Positions 25,386 through 34,246 of a stretch of 64,000 bases of DNA are shown piece after piece. The stretch is from JAEUMG01 sp046349315. GTDB taxonomy: Bacteria > Pseudomonadota > Alphaproteobacteria > Rhizobiales > Aestuariivirgaceae. Position numbers and translations under genes: made by a program. The stretch's first letter is position 1. Each line of letters starts with the position of its first letter. Under the pieces are notes generated by a model, which saw only the letters and a program-made list of their open reading frames with translations, was not told where the DNA came from and did not search any database. The DNA lies in assembly GCA_046349315.1 (NCBI GenBank), contig JAXMCQ010000018.1, positions 1 to 64,000 on the forward strand, written 5' to 3'.

Positions 25386-28300
25386 TGACGGTCCGGTTGC
25401 CTATGCCGATGTTGCCAGCGGAGATCCTGTCAATCTCCCATCCGGCCTCATCGCCCGATACACCGCTGACGGGACGACCGAGGATGCTGTCGGCAATAAT
25501 GACGGCGTTCTGCAAAACGGTGCTTCCTATGCGAGCGGCATGTTCGGGCAGGCATTCAGTTTTGACGGGGTCGATGATGTCTTCGTGGCGCCGTCCACAG
25601 GCTTGCCAACCGGCAATGAAGACAGAACCCTCTCGGTTTGGGTGAAGCCCGATGCGTTTACGAGCTTCGAGTCATTCCTCGCAGGCTACGGAACCTTTGG
25701 ATCGGGTAACTCGACCTACCAGCTCGGCACATCCGGCGACACGCTGTTCTTTTCGCAATGGGGCAGCGCAGTGTTCGGCCCCGATCTTGAGGCCGGACAA
25801 TGGTATAATGTCACCGTGACCAACGTCGGCAACGACGTGACCCTGTATTTAAACGGCGTCGTGGTCGCCACGGGCGAATTGGCGATCAATACTCCTGCGG
25901 GTACGGATTTCCTGGTTGGTGCGCGTCCTCCGGGGATCAGCATCCCCGGACTTTTGATCGGCGAGGTAGACGAGATTCAGGTCTACGATCACGCCCTTAC
26001 GCCCCAGGAAGTTCAAACCGTTTATAATCTGACGGCCCCATACGGCAACGTGCTGGCCAACGATACCGATGTTGACGCCGGCGACAGCAAGGCCGTCATT
26101 GGCGTCGCAGCGGGCACGCCGGAAGGCGATGTTTCGGGCCAAGTCGGAACGGAAGTTGTTGGTACCTATGGCACTTTGACCCTCGGTGCGGATGGCACCT
26201 GGAGCTACACGCTTAACTACGCTGATTCCGATACGCAACAGCTCGGCCAGGGCGAAGCGGCGAACGACATATTCACCTACACGATGGAAGATGGTTCGGG
26301 TGCCACGTCCACCACGACCCTGACCCTCACCGTTCACGGCGTCAACGATGCGCCGGTAGCCGGCGAAGTATCATTGCCCCAGACCACGGAAGACAATGGC
26401 GCCGTCACCATCACCGCGGCGCAGTTATTGGCGGGAGCTTCGGATGCCGATCTGGACCCGTTGACGGTGACGTCGGTGAGCCTGGCGGGCCAAAACCCGG
26501 GCGAACTCGTCAACAACGGGAATGGTACTTGGACCTACACGCCGCCTCAAAATTACGCCGGTGACGTTGTCTTCAATTACACCGTCTCCGACGGCGCGCT
26601 TCAGTCAACGTCAACGGCCTCTCTTCACATCGAAGCCGTAGCCGACACGCCGACATTAAGTCTCGGCACATATGGATTCGAAGTGGGTGATGCGTCCGGT
26701 TGGACCGTCAACGGCGCCGTGAGTGTCCAACAGTCATTCACCATCTATGATCCTAACCCAGGCACGAACATCACTTTGCTGCCGCAGGAAGGCAGTTACC
26801 TGACCGTGCTCAATACCGATGGGGCGACCCAGTCGAGCATTGAGACATTCCTGGGCTTGCAGCAAGGAGCGCTCGATCAGTGGGCGCAGCAAGATAGCGG
26901 AGCTTCCGGATATAGTAACTCTCTTTCCGGGAATGCGACGTCCGGCTCTGCGGCAGTCATCCAGGTTGAGGTCTCGGCTGGCGACACGATTTCCTTCGAC
27001 TGGAACTTCGTGGCCAGCGACTACATGCCGTACAATGACTATGCGATCGTCACCATCAACGGCCAAATCTATAGCGAGCTTTCGGACGTCTCGGCGCTGG
27101 GCAATGTTAGTGGCGACGTCACTCAGAGCGGCTGGCAGACATTCACCTACACGGCGACCGAATCCGGCATCATCACGATTGGCATTGCCGATGTCGATGT
27201 CGGTGATCAGGTCGTCGATTCGCATCTGGTCATCGACAACCTGAAGGTGGGGGTGAGCGGCGATACCGGCGAGCCGATCGCCCTCAATATCGCGTCGAAC
27301 CTTGTCGACACCGACGGTTCCGAGACCCTGTCGATCCTTATCCAGGGTCTCCCCGATGGCGCGACACTGTCGGCAGGGACCTACAATGCCCAGCTCGATG
27401 GCTGGGTTCTGACAGAAGCGCAACTCAATGGTCTCACCCTCAATTCTCCGACGGCCGGGGAATACACGCTGACAGTGACCGCGACGTCGACCGAGGTTTC
27501 GAATGGCGACACCGCCTCGACGACCGGGTCTATCAACGTCACGGTCCATGGCGAGAACAATTTTTTCGCCCAATCTTTCGCCTCCGACATGAGCTTGATG
27601 GTGGCGGATACGACTGAGGCGCCGGAGCAAACGTCGCTGGCTGCCTCGAGCGCTGGCGAGGCGAAATTCTCGACATTTGGTATCTTGCGCCGCGACGGCG
27701 ATTGGCGTGGCCATAATGATATGGCGACGGCACACGCGATCGCCGCCGGGGCCGGGATCGCCGCTGTCTCGCCGCATTTTGCACAGGCCGAGACGCATCA
27801 CGCCGGCAATGACCATGCCTCTCTCCTGTTGAAAAATGGTGGTGACCATAGCTGGCCGGGCGTGTCCATCGCCGATCTCACCGCACTTCACGGCGTCGCT
27901 GGTAGTGGACCGGGGGCCCACAAGCCGGGTCCGATCGATGCGCTCCAACCCGCCGCTACCGGCCGCGAAGCGCCAAGCCTTTCCGACATCATCAACCAGC
28001 ATTTCGAGACTCTCTCGTCAGCCGGCGATTCTGCCGAGCCGGAGACGCAGGCTCGCAAGCCTGGCGAAAACGCGCACGGCAACAGTGACTCTGTGGCATC
28101 CGTTGAACCGGCGGAATCCCACCACGCACCACAGCCCGAAGCTACCGCGGAGCATCACGAAGCGGCGCCCGCTGACGGCCCGGCACCACACCTCGGTACA
28201 ATCATCGATTTCTCGAACCTGCCGGATTTCCACCCGCCGCTTCACGCGGCAGGCGCGACAGCCGCTCCGATTCCGGACTTGAAGCATGGTGATTTCGCAG

Positions 28301-28491
28301 GCATCGTCGACTTCAGTCGCGATCTGCTGCCCGAACCGCATGCGCCGTTGGCGCCGGATCGCGGCAGCTTCTGGGGGGAAGGCTTGACCATGCACGCGCC
28401 GGTTCACGAGGCTGTCCATGTGGCGGTCAATGATGTGGTCCAGAACATGGCGCATGACGCCGAAGCCGCCAGTCACCACCATCCGCATTGA
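24079..28491 (+). CDS. Giant VCBS/LamG/cadherin-like surface protein, C-terminal part
   Basis: A 1,470-residue continuation of the split surface protein. In order: four VCBS units; a LamG/concanavalin-like domain (about 25430-26030, with GQAFSFDGVDDVFV, RTLSVWVKPDAF and LLIGEVDEIQVYDHAL); a VCBS unit that this domain interrupts; a cadherin-like domain ending ADTPTLSLG; a jelly-roll-like segment (about 26650-27250, FEVGDASGWTVNG, ISFDWNFVASDY); a last cadherin-like domain; and a His-rich tail of about 300 residues. No RTX nonapeptide (GGxGxDxux) is present, unusual for a type I substrate. I start at 24079 because the upstream in-frame sequence is out-of-frame repeat. In the undamaged gene this would be continuous with the N-terminal part. 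Confidence 0.82.
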   Translation: MTRRVGGVSTGSVTEDVAVTEEGDLTTQGSLTIADPDSGQAAFAAQASVAGTYGTFTLDAAGNWTYTADNSQQAIQQLGANQSITDSFTAVSADGTDSQVITVTIHGSNDGAEIGGVSTGSVTEDVTVGEGQLYSNGQLTITDPDSGQAVFASQAETTGSNGYGTFTLDAAGNWTYTADNSQQAIQELGANQSLTDSFTAVSADGTSQLVTVTIHGSNDGAEIGGATTGTVTEDVTVGEGQLYSNGQLTIADPDSGQAVFASQAETTGSNGYGTFTLDAAGNWTYTADNSQQAIQELGANQSLTDSFTAVSADGTSQLVTVTIHGSNDGAEIGGATTGTVTEDATVGEGQLYTDGQLTITDPDSGQAVFASQAETTGSNGYGTFTLDAEGNWTYTADNSQEAIQELGVNQSLTDSFTAVSADGTTQLVTVTINGSNDGPVAYADVASGDPVNLPSGLIARYTADGTTEDAVGNNDGVLQNGASYASGMFGQAFSFDGVDDVFVAPSTGLPTGNEDRTLSVWVKPDAFTSFESFLAGYGTFGSGNSTYQLGTSGDTLFFSQWGSAVFGPDLEAGQWYNVTVTNVGNDVTLYLNGVVVATGELAINTPAGTDFLVGARPPGISIPGLLIGEVDEIQVYDHALTPQEVQTVYNLTAPYGNVLANDTDVDAGDSKAVIGVAAGTPEGDVSGQVGTEVVGTYGTLTLGADGTWSYTLNYADSDTQQLGQGEAANDIFTYTMEDGSGATSTTTLTLTVHGVNDAPVAGEVSLPQTTEDNGAVTITAAQLLAGASDADLDPLTVTSVSLAGQNPGELVNNGNGTWTYTPPQNYAGDVVFNYTVSDGALQSTSTASLHIEAVADTPTLSLGTYGFEVGDASGWTVNGAVSVQQSFTIYDPNPGTNITLLPQEGSYLTVLNTDGATQSSIETFLGLQQGALDQWAQQDSGASGYSNSLSGNATSGSAAVIQVEVSAGDTISFDWNFVASDYMPYNDYAIVTINGQIYSELSDVSALGNVSGDVTQSGWQTFTYTATESGIITIGIADVDVGDQVVDSHLVIDNLKVGVSGDTGEPIALNIASNLVDTDGSETLSILIQGLPDGATLSAGTYNAQLDGWVLTEAQLNGLTLNSPTAGEYTLTVTATSTEVSNGDTASTTGSINVTVHGENNFFAQSFASDMSLMVADTTEAPEQTSLAASSAGEAKFSTFGILRRDGDWRGHNDMATAHAIAAGAGIAAVSPHFAQAETHHAGNDHASLLLKNGGDHSWPGVSIADLTALHGVAGSGPGAHKPGPIDALQPAATGREAPSLSDIINQHFETLSSAGDSAEPETQARKPGENAHGNSDSVASVEPAESHHAPQPEATAEHHEAAPADGPAPHLGTIIDFSNLPDFHPPLHAAGATAAPIPDLKHGDFAGIVDFSRDLLPEPHAPLAPDRGSFWGEGLTMHAPVHEAVHVAVNDVVQNMAHDAEAASHHHPH

Positions 28492-28526
28492 GTGATCTCT
28501 GATCGGGCGGGTCGCGCGATCATACC

Positions 28527-30758
28527 ATGCCGGGATGGCTTGCCAGATTTCTCCGTCGCAGCGGCCTGACGGCCGGCGGGCGAGCGCTCGGATTGGCGCT
28601 GCTGGTCGGCTTTCTCGCCCTTCGCATCGCCGATCCGCAGATCGTCGAAGAACTGCGTCTTCGAACCTTTGACTTCTACCAGCGCCTGTCGATACGCCCA
28701 CCGGGACAGCAGCCGGCCGTCATCGTCGATATCGATGAGGCGAGCTTGCGCGAATTCGGCCAATGGCCCTGGCCGCGCACGCTGATCGGCGATCTCATCA
28801 CCAATATTGCCCGCGGCGGCGCCGTGGCGGTGGCCTTCGACGTCATCTTCCCCGAGCCCGACCGCACCTCGCCCGCGATGATCGCCAAAGACATGCGCGG
28901 CCTCGACCCCGAGACCAAGGCCAAGCTCGAGGGTCTCGAAAGCAATGATGCGGCCATGGCGCGGTCGTTCGGCAAGATCAGGGCGATCGTCGCGCAATCG
29001 GGCCAGGCAGTCCCGGCGCCGGATGGCAGCCCCAAGCCCGCCGAAACGCCCCTGGGCCTCATGGGGCCCGATCCCACCGCCTTCATCGTGAACTTCCCCG
29101 GGCTTCTGCAGAACGTTCCCGAATTGGAGGCGACGGCGGCGGGGCGCGGGCTCTTCACCATCCGGCCCGATCCGGACGGCATCGTGCGCCGCGTCCCCGT
29201 GATCATGAAGGCGGAAGGCCATTTCCGCCCGGCGCTGGCCATCGAATTATTGCGCGTGGCGACGGGTTCGAACGCGATGGTTGTGAAATCGTCGCAGAAC
29301 GGCGTCGATGCGGTCGTGATAAAGGGCGTGCAGATTCCGACCGACGCCAATGGCCGGGTCTGGGTCAAGTTCAACAAGCACGATCCCAATCGCTATGTCT
29401 CGGCCGCCGCCGTGCTGCGCGGCGATCCGGCGGCGATGAAGAAGCTGCAGGGCCGGCTCGCCATTATCGGAACCTCGGCGATCGGCCTTCTCGATACCAA
29501 GACGACGCCGGTCGAATCGGTGATGCCGGGGGTGGAAATCCACGCCCAGCTCATCGAGAACATCATGTCGAACCAGTTGCTGTCGCGGCCGAGCTACGCG
29601 ATTGGCGCGGAGCTTGTCGCCATGGTGGTGACGGCGGGGATCATCATCCTGCTCGTGCCGGTACTGGGTGCGGCCTGGGTTCTGGCGATCGGCGCGGCCA
29701 TGGCCGCGATCCTCGTCGGCGGCGCCTTCTACCTCTTCGAGAAATACGGGCTGCTGTTCGACGTCACCATGCCATTGCTTGCGAGCCTCACGGTCTTCCT
29801 GGCTCTCGTCTTCACCAATTACTTCCGCGAAGAGGGCCGCCGCCAGCAGATCCGCAGTGCCTTCAGCCAGTATCTCTCGCCCGCCTTCGTCGAGGAACTT
29901 GCCAACAATCCCGACAAGTTGAAGCTTGGCGGCGAGACCAAGGAATTGAGCATCCTGTTCATGGATGTGCGCGACTTCACCAGCATTTCCGAGCGCTACA
30001 AGAAGGATCCGCAAGGCCTGACGCGATTGATGAACCGGCTGCTCTCGCCCTTGTCGCATGAGATCGTCGCCACCAAGGGCACGATCGACAAATATATCGG
30101 CGACAGCATCATGGCCTTCTGGAATGCGCCGCTTGACGATGCCGACCATGCCGCCAATTCCTGCGCGGCGGCGCTCGGCATGGCTGGCGCGGTCAAGAAG
30201 CTCAATGATGTGCGGCGCGCCGAGGAAGTCAATGCGGGAGACAACTTCCTCGAACTCAAGATCGGCGTCGGCATCAATACTGGCCAGGGCGTCGTCGGCA
30301 ATATGGGTTCGGACGTCCGCTTCGATTACACGGTCCTGGGCGACAGCGTGAATCTTGCGTCGCGCGTCGAGGGCCAGACCAAGGCCTATGGCGTGACGAC
30401 GATCATTGGCTCGCGCACCAATGAATTGGCCGGCGACCGCTTCGCCACGCTTCTCCTCGATCGCGTCGCGGTGAAGGGCAAGACCGAGCCTGAGAAGATT
30501 TATGCCTTGCTTGGGCCAGCGACGATGCGCGCGGATGAGGATTTTGCCAAACTGCGCAAAGTCCATGAAGAACTCCTGACCGCCTATGGCGAGCGGCGCT
30601 GGTCGGACGCATTGCGCCTCCTGCAAGACTATCGCGATCGCTATGTGCATTGGGGATTGTCGGTCTTGTGGTCGATCTATGAGGAGCGCGTGAAGCAGTA
30701 TCTCGAAACGCCGCCGCCCGCCGATTGGGATGGCGTCTATCGCCTGCGCACGAAGTAG
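28527..30758 (+). CDS. CHASE2-domain adenylate/guanylate cyclase
   Basis: A 743-residue membrane sensor enzyme. A signal-anchor helix (residues about 17-35) leads into an extracytoplasmic CHASE2 domain (about 40-335, with VDIDEASLREFGQWPWPR and FDVIFPEPDRTSP). Three membrane segments follow (about 350-430), then a class III cyclase domain (about 470-650). Metal-binding Asp residues are in FMDVRDFTS and KYIGDSIMAF; the TIDKYIGD Lys and DYTVLGDSVNLASR Asp favour ATP as substrate. It begins 35 bases after the giant surface-protein gene. FecR-domain proteins and CHASE2 cyclases are often neighbours in alphaproteobacteria, so the CHASE2 domain may sense the exported protein or its state (inference). 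Confidence 0.92.
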   Translation: MPGWLARFLRRSGLTAGGRALGLALLVGFLALRIADPQIVEELRLRTFDFYQRLSIRPPGQQPAVIVDIDEASLREFGQWPWPRTLIGDLITNIARGGAVAVAFDVIFPEPDRTSPAMIAKDMRGLDPETKAKLEGLESNDAAMARSFGKIRAIVAQSGQAVPAPDGSPKPAETPLGLMGPDPTAFIVNFPGLLQNVPELEATAAGRGLFTIRPDPDGIVRRVPVIMKAEGHFRPALAIELLRVATGSNAMVVKSSQNGVDAVVIKGVQIPTDANGRVWVKFNKHDPNRYVSAAAVLRGDPAAMKKLQGRLAIIGTSAIGLLDTKTTPVESVMPGVEIHAQLIENIMSNQLLSRPSYAIGAELVAMVVTAGIIILLVPVLGAAWVLAIGAAMAAILVGGAFYLFEKYGLLFDVTMPLLASLTVFLALVFTNYFREEGRRQQIRSAFSQYLSPAFVEELANNPDKLKLGGETKELSILFMDVRDFTSISERYKKDPQGLTRLMNRLLSPLSHEIVATKGTIDKYIGDSIMAFWNAPLDDADHAANSCAAALGMAGAVKKLNDVRRAEEVNAGDNFLELKIGVGINTGQGVVGNMGSDVRFDYTVLGDSVNLASRVEGQTKAYGVTTIIGSRTNELAGDRFATLLLDRVAVKGKTEPEKIYALLGPATMRADEDFAKLRKVHEELLTAYGERRWSDALRLLQDYRDRYVHWGLSVLWSIYEERVKQYLETPPPADWDGVYRLRTK

Positions 30759-30771
30759 GATGGAGCGCTCG

Positions 30772-32076
30772 ATGCGAATGCTCTCCATGGTTGCGATCAT
30801 CGCAAGTCTCATTTGCGCTCCGGTCCACGCGCAGGAAGCGGGACGCACATTCCTTCACGTCTCCGATATCCATCTTGATCCCTTCACGCCCTTTGCCGGG
30901 CGCAAGCTCGCGCATTACGGCGAGGACACGAATTACGCATTATTCGCAACATCCCTTGCGGCCATTGCAAAGGCCGGCGCCTCTGCCGACTTCGTCGTCC
31001 TTACCGGCGATCTCCTCGCCCATGATTTCGAGAAGAAGCTCAGGGCGGCGACGGCCAATCCGCCGAGCCAGCCGGCGATCGCGGATGCCGCGGTTTCGAC
31101 CAGCGGTCTGGTGGCCGACGCGCTCGCCATGGCTGTTCCAGGCAAGCCGGTCATTCTGGCGCTCGGCAACAATGATTCAGACTGCGGCGACTATCAGATC
31201 GATCCGGGCGGTCCCTATCTCGAATTCACCCGCGAATTGGTCAAGCGCCTGGCCGGCGCCGCGCTCGTGGCCGATGATTTCGACACGACCTATCGTGCCG
31301 GCGGCTATTACGCGATGCGCCATCCAACTGCTCCCGATACCGAGATCATCGTGCTCAACGACGTCTTGTGGTCGGCCGAGTATCGCGATGTCTGCGGCTC
31401 GAGCGGCATGGCTGCCGCCGAGGCCATGCTGACCTGGTTCAAGGCCAGGCTCGATGCGGCGCGCGCCGCCAATCGCAAGGTCTGGATGGTGCATCATATC
31501 CCGGCCGGTATCGATGCCTTCGCGACCATGAAATCGAAAGAGACAGCATGCAGCAAGAAGCCCGTCTCCTTCATGGGCGAACCCTTCGCCACGCGCTTTC
31601 CGGAATTGCTGGCCGAATATGCACCCGTCATCACGGCCAATCTGACGGGCCATGTGCATTTCGACGGCTATCGCTTGATCCTTGGCAAGGACGGGCAAGC
31701 CCTTGATGTCGAGAAGATTGCCCCCGCCATCAGCCCGATCTTCGGCCAGAACCCCAGCTTTCACGTCTTCGATTACGACGCCAAGTCCGGAGAACCCACC
31801 GATTTCACCACTGTTTATCTCGACCTCGTCAAGCCCGCCATCGGCTGGCGAACCGAATATCGCTTCACCAGGGCCTATCGGCTGAAACGCTTCGATGCTG
31901 CCGCGGTCAACAGGATCTGGACGGCCATTGCCGCGGCCGGACCAGAGCGCAAGACCTATGGTGCTTATTACGACGTGGGCAGCGCCAAATTCCCATCGAC
32001 CCTCGCGCCCGCCTTCTATTGTGCGCTCGGCGAATCGAGCCTCTCGTCTTTCACCAATTGTCTGTGCAAGGAATAG
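30772..32076 (+). CDS. Secreted calcineurin-like phosphoesterase (acid-sphingomyelinase-like)
   Basis: A 434-residue metallophosphoesterase. The signal peptide reads MRMLSMVAIIASLICAPVHA. The di-metal motifs are all visible: DIHLD (LHVSDIHLD), GDLLAHD (LTGDLLAHD), GNNDS (ALGNNDSDC), VHHIP (WMVHHIP) and GHVHFD (LTGHVHFDG). The overall order resembles the acid sphingomyelinase-like group of secreted phosphodiesterases. I chose 30772 because a TGGAG purine run lies 7-10 bases upstream; an ATG at 30760 is possible. It follows the cyclase stop by only 13 bases, so a membrane cyclase and an exported phosphoesterase share a transcript. Its substrate is unknown. Confidence 0.88.
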   Translation: MRMLSMVAIIASLICAPVHAQEAGRTFLHVSDIHLDPFTPFAGRKLAHYGEDTNYALFATSLAAIAKAGASADFVVLTGDLLAHDFEKKLRAATANPPSQPAIADAAVSTSGLVADALAMAVPGKPVILALGNNDSDCGDYQIDPGGPYLEFTRELVKRLAGAALVADDFDTTYRAGGYYAMRHPTAPDTEIIVLNDVLWSAEYRDVCGSSGMAAAEAMLTWFKARLDAARAANRKVWMVHHIPAGIDAFATMKSKETACSKKPVSFMGEPFATRFPELLAEYAPVITANLTGHVHFDGYRLILGKDGQALDVEKIAPAISPIFGQNPSFHVFDYDAKSGEPTDFTTVYLDLVKPAIGWRTEYRFTRAYRLKRFDAAAVNRIWTAIAAAGPERKTYGAYYDVGSAKFPSTLAPAFYCALGESSLSSFTNCLCKE

Positions 32077-32096
32077 CCCCCAAAGGGGAGTGGCCC

Positions 32097-32963
32097 ATGC
32101 GTATTGGTTTCATCGGCGTCGGCATGATGGGCGAGGGCGTCGTGCGCAATCTGATGAAGGGCGGCCACGAATTGTGGCTTCATGCCCATCGCAACCGCGC
32201 ACCCCTCGAACGCCTCGTGGCGGAAGGAGCGCACGAGGCGCGCTCGCTCGCCGAACTTGCGGAGCCCTGCGAGATCATCATGCTCTGCCTCACGACATCC
32301 AAGGTCGTCGGCGAGACGGTTGAGGCATTATTGCCTTCGCTCAAACCCGGGCAGATCGTCATCGACACCGGTACCTCCGATCCGGTCGAGACCAAGAAAC
32401 TCGCCCATCGCTTGAGCGAGCGCGGCATCGCTTTTGTCGATGCCCCGATGACCGGTGGGCCCGAGCAGGCGGCCAAGGCCGCGGTCGGCTCCTTGATCGG
32501 CGCCGATCCCGAAACCTATGCGCGGATTGAACCGGTCATTTCCTGTTACTCGGCGCGCCTGCGCCGCTTTGGTCCGCCCGGATCGGGCGAGACCGCCAAG
32601 CTCGTCTCCAATTACGTCATTACCGGCATGATCGCTCTGGTGGCGGAGGCTTTCGGCACCGCCCGCCAAGCCGGCATCGACTGGGGCGATCTCTACGACG
32701 TCATGCAGGCGGGCTCGGGCAATTCCGGCGTATTGAAGAAGATGATGGAGGCAGCCCTTGCCGGCGATTTCGACGGCTATCGCTGGTCGCTTGCCAATGC
32801 CAGCAAGGACATCTCCTATTATGCCGATCTTGCCGAAAGCCTTGAGCGGCTGACGCCATTGACCGAAGCGGTGCGCGAAGTCTTTGCCGAAGCCGCCGCG
32901 CAAGGCCATGGCGGCCGCAATGTCAGCCATCTGCTCGACCCGGCTGTCGATGATGTGAGCTAG
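32097..32963 (+). CDS. NAD(P)-dependent 3-hydroxyisobutyrate-dehydrogenase-like oxidoreductase
   Basis: A 288-residue beta-hydroxyacid dehydrogenase. The N-terminal Rossmann motif is GFIGVGMMGEGVVRNL; the second hallmark is FVDAPMTGGPEQA (substrate-binding DAPxTGG); the catalytic Lys is in SGETAKLVSNYV; the all-alpha C-terminal domain follows. All family signatures are intact. The start at 32097 has GGGGAG a few bases upstream; an earlier in-frame start would overlap the phosphoesterase gene. It is 20 bases downstream of that gene, so it may be the last gene of the cyclase operon, though its metabolic link is unclear. Confidence 0.9.
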   Translation: MRIGFIGVGMMGEGVVRNLMKGGHELWLHAHRNRAPLERLVAEGAHEARSLAELAEPCEIIMLCLTTSKVVGETVEALLPSLKPGQIVIDTGTSDPVETKKLAHRLSERGIAFVDAPMTGGPEQAAKAAVGSLIGADPETYARIEPVISCYSARLRRFGPPGSGETAKLVSNYVITGMIALVAEAFGTARQAGIDWGDLYDVMQAGSGNSGVLKKMMEAALAGDFDGYRWSLANASKDISYYADLAESLERLTPLTEAVREVFAEAAAQGHGGRNVSHLLDPAVDDVS

Positions 32964-33054
32964 GGCATTGGGGCGAGCCGGAGGACAGGCAGTCCGCCGG
33001 CACAGAAATTGAGATTTGATCCGTACACGAACCGTCATTCGGAAAAGGCTGAGC

Positions 33055-33295
33055 TCTCCCTCCCCCTTGTGGGAGAGGGCGACGAGGGCCGAAGGCCCGA
33101 GGCGGGTGAGGGGTAACGTGCCGCGACACGGACCTTTGTGAGTTTGAAATGCCCCCTCACCCGGCATGCTCGCGCATGCCGCCCTCTTCCACGGAGGGGA
33201 GAGGGGAAGGAAGGGTAATGAAGCGCACAAAAACACCCCTCGTCCCGAGGTGCGCGCGAAGGCGCTGCCTCGAAGGATGAGGGGTGGGTCAATAG
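33055..33295. repeat. Cluster of intergenic palindromic repeats
   Basis: This 240-base stretch holds several imperfect dyads: CCTCCCCCTTGTGGGAGAGG near 33059-33078, GGGCC-GAA-GGCCC near 33086-33098, GGCATG-CTCGCG-CATGCC at 33163-33180 flanked by GAGGGG-type arms, and CCCCTCGTCC / GGATGAGGGG arms near 33236-33285. The same sequence families occur at 472-553 and 14806-14945. No gene is seen from 32964 to 33316. Confidence 0.65.
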
Positions 33296-33316
33296 TCGGT
33301 ATGAGGAGGAATGCGT

Positions 33317-34064
33317 TTACGACGTGTCGTCGCGCGGCGGGTTTCCGAGGCGCGCGAGCCAGTCGCAGTCTTTGAGGATCTGGTCGACCTCGTGGATGTT
33401 CCGCTGGCGGTATCCAGGAGGCCTTCCGGAGCGCAAGGGGCCGGAGCGCTCAGGCCGGCGCTCGTCGAAGGGCCTGGCGTCCCAGCGGGCGAGCCGCATC
33501 GCATGGCGCGGGATGTCCTGAACCGCGTCCAGAACGGCGAGGAGCCGGCGGACCAGGTGCCTGGCACTAACCATGCCGTCATCGACCTTCTCTTCGACAA
33601 CAGGCGCCGGCGATGGCGGCGGAGCTTGCAACCCGACCGGAATTCGCGCATCATCCGATCCCGGGAGACAGCGGATCACCGAGAACGCGGATGCGCGGCT
33701 CAGGGCCACGGAGCTTCTTCTTGAACCGGCGGCCCTGGCGCCTGAGCGCATCGAAGAGGTTGAACAAGGGCCGGCGCTTGCGTTTAGGCTTGGCTTCGGC
33801 GTTATTTTCACGAGGGGTCTTGGGCTTCCTTGGCGCTGCCGGACGCCGGGGCTTATGCTCGAGCACGATGTCGCGCGCCGCGGCGACGATGAGCCGTCTC
33901 ACCGCTGATTCCGCCGACCGCAATATCTGGAGCACGGAACGGTGGAGCGGCTTGGATATCCTCTCGATCGAAACGCCTTCCGAGAGCCCGATCTTGGCGA
34001 ACAGCGCCAACACCACCGCCAACAGTGGCACGCGCTTGCTTTCGATGGCCAATTCCCAGTTCAT
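33317..34064 (-). pseudogene. Hypothetical gene, frameshifted second copy
   Basis: Two minus-strand frames together give one protein of about 245 residues. The first part starts at 34064 (MNWELAIESKRVPLLAVVLA, with a possible membrane-associated or amphipathic N-terminus), continues through a basic RKPKTPRENNAEAKPKRKRR stretch and stops at 33651 after EPRIRVLGDPL. The second part, in another frame from about 33660 to 33317, carries VVEEKVDDGMVSARHLVRR and ILKDCDWLAR and matches the gene fragment at 2-439. The frame change lies in about 33645-33670 near CTCCCGGGATC and needs a +1 shift. Because both halves are conserved, this is a recent or artefactual frameshift. Function unknown. Confidence 0.6.
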
Positions 34065-34149
34065 TGCTCGCCCAATAGAACAGAACCTGGAACTTAGTCA
34101 ATCATAAAAAATTCGGGTGGCTTCAGATTTTATGGTGCCTCTCTTTTTT

Positions 34150-34246
34150 CGTCATCCCGGCGAAAGCCGGGACCCAACTATCCGCGTGAAGGCTGTTGGC
34201 GACCCATCACGGTGAAAGATGGGTCCCGGCTTACGCCGGGATGACG
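34150..34246. repeat. Long inverted repeat flanking a short core
   Basis: Arms at 34150-34176 and 34220-34246 are 27 bases each and match at 26 of 27 positions in inverted orientation (CGTCATCCCGGC... and ...GCCGGGATGACG). Each arm contains its own smaller palindrome CCCGGC/GCCGGG. The 43-base core between them is unique here. This structure matches known 'GTCATCCCGGC' type palindromic elements in alphaproteobacterial intergenic DNA. It sits in the 293-base gap between the hypothetical gene and the ABC binding-protein gene, which otherwise holds nothing I can identify. Confidence 0.75.

Noticed and set aside
29247..30848. A 533-codon open frame antisense to the CHASE2 cyclase
   Set aside because: The sense strand encodes a full cyclase with all motifs; the antisense product is Arg/His/Asp-rich with no domain, as expected for GC-rich shadow frames.
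33645..33670. Programmed +1 ribosomal frameshift in the hypothetical gene
   Set aside because: The site CTCCCGGGATC lacks a slippery pattern with a rare or stop codon in the right place before the shift, and adjacent genes show similar unprogrammed losses.
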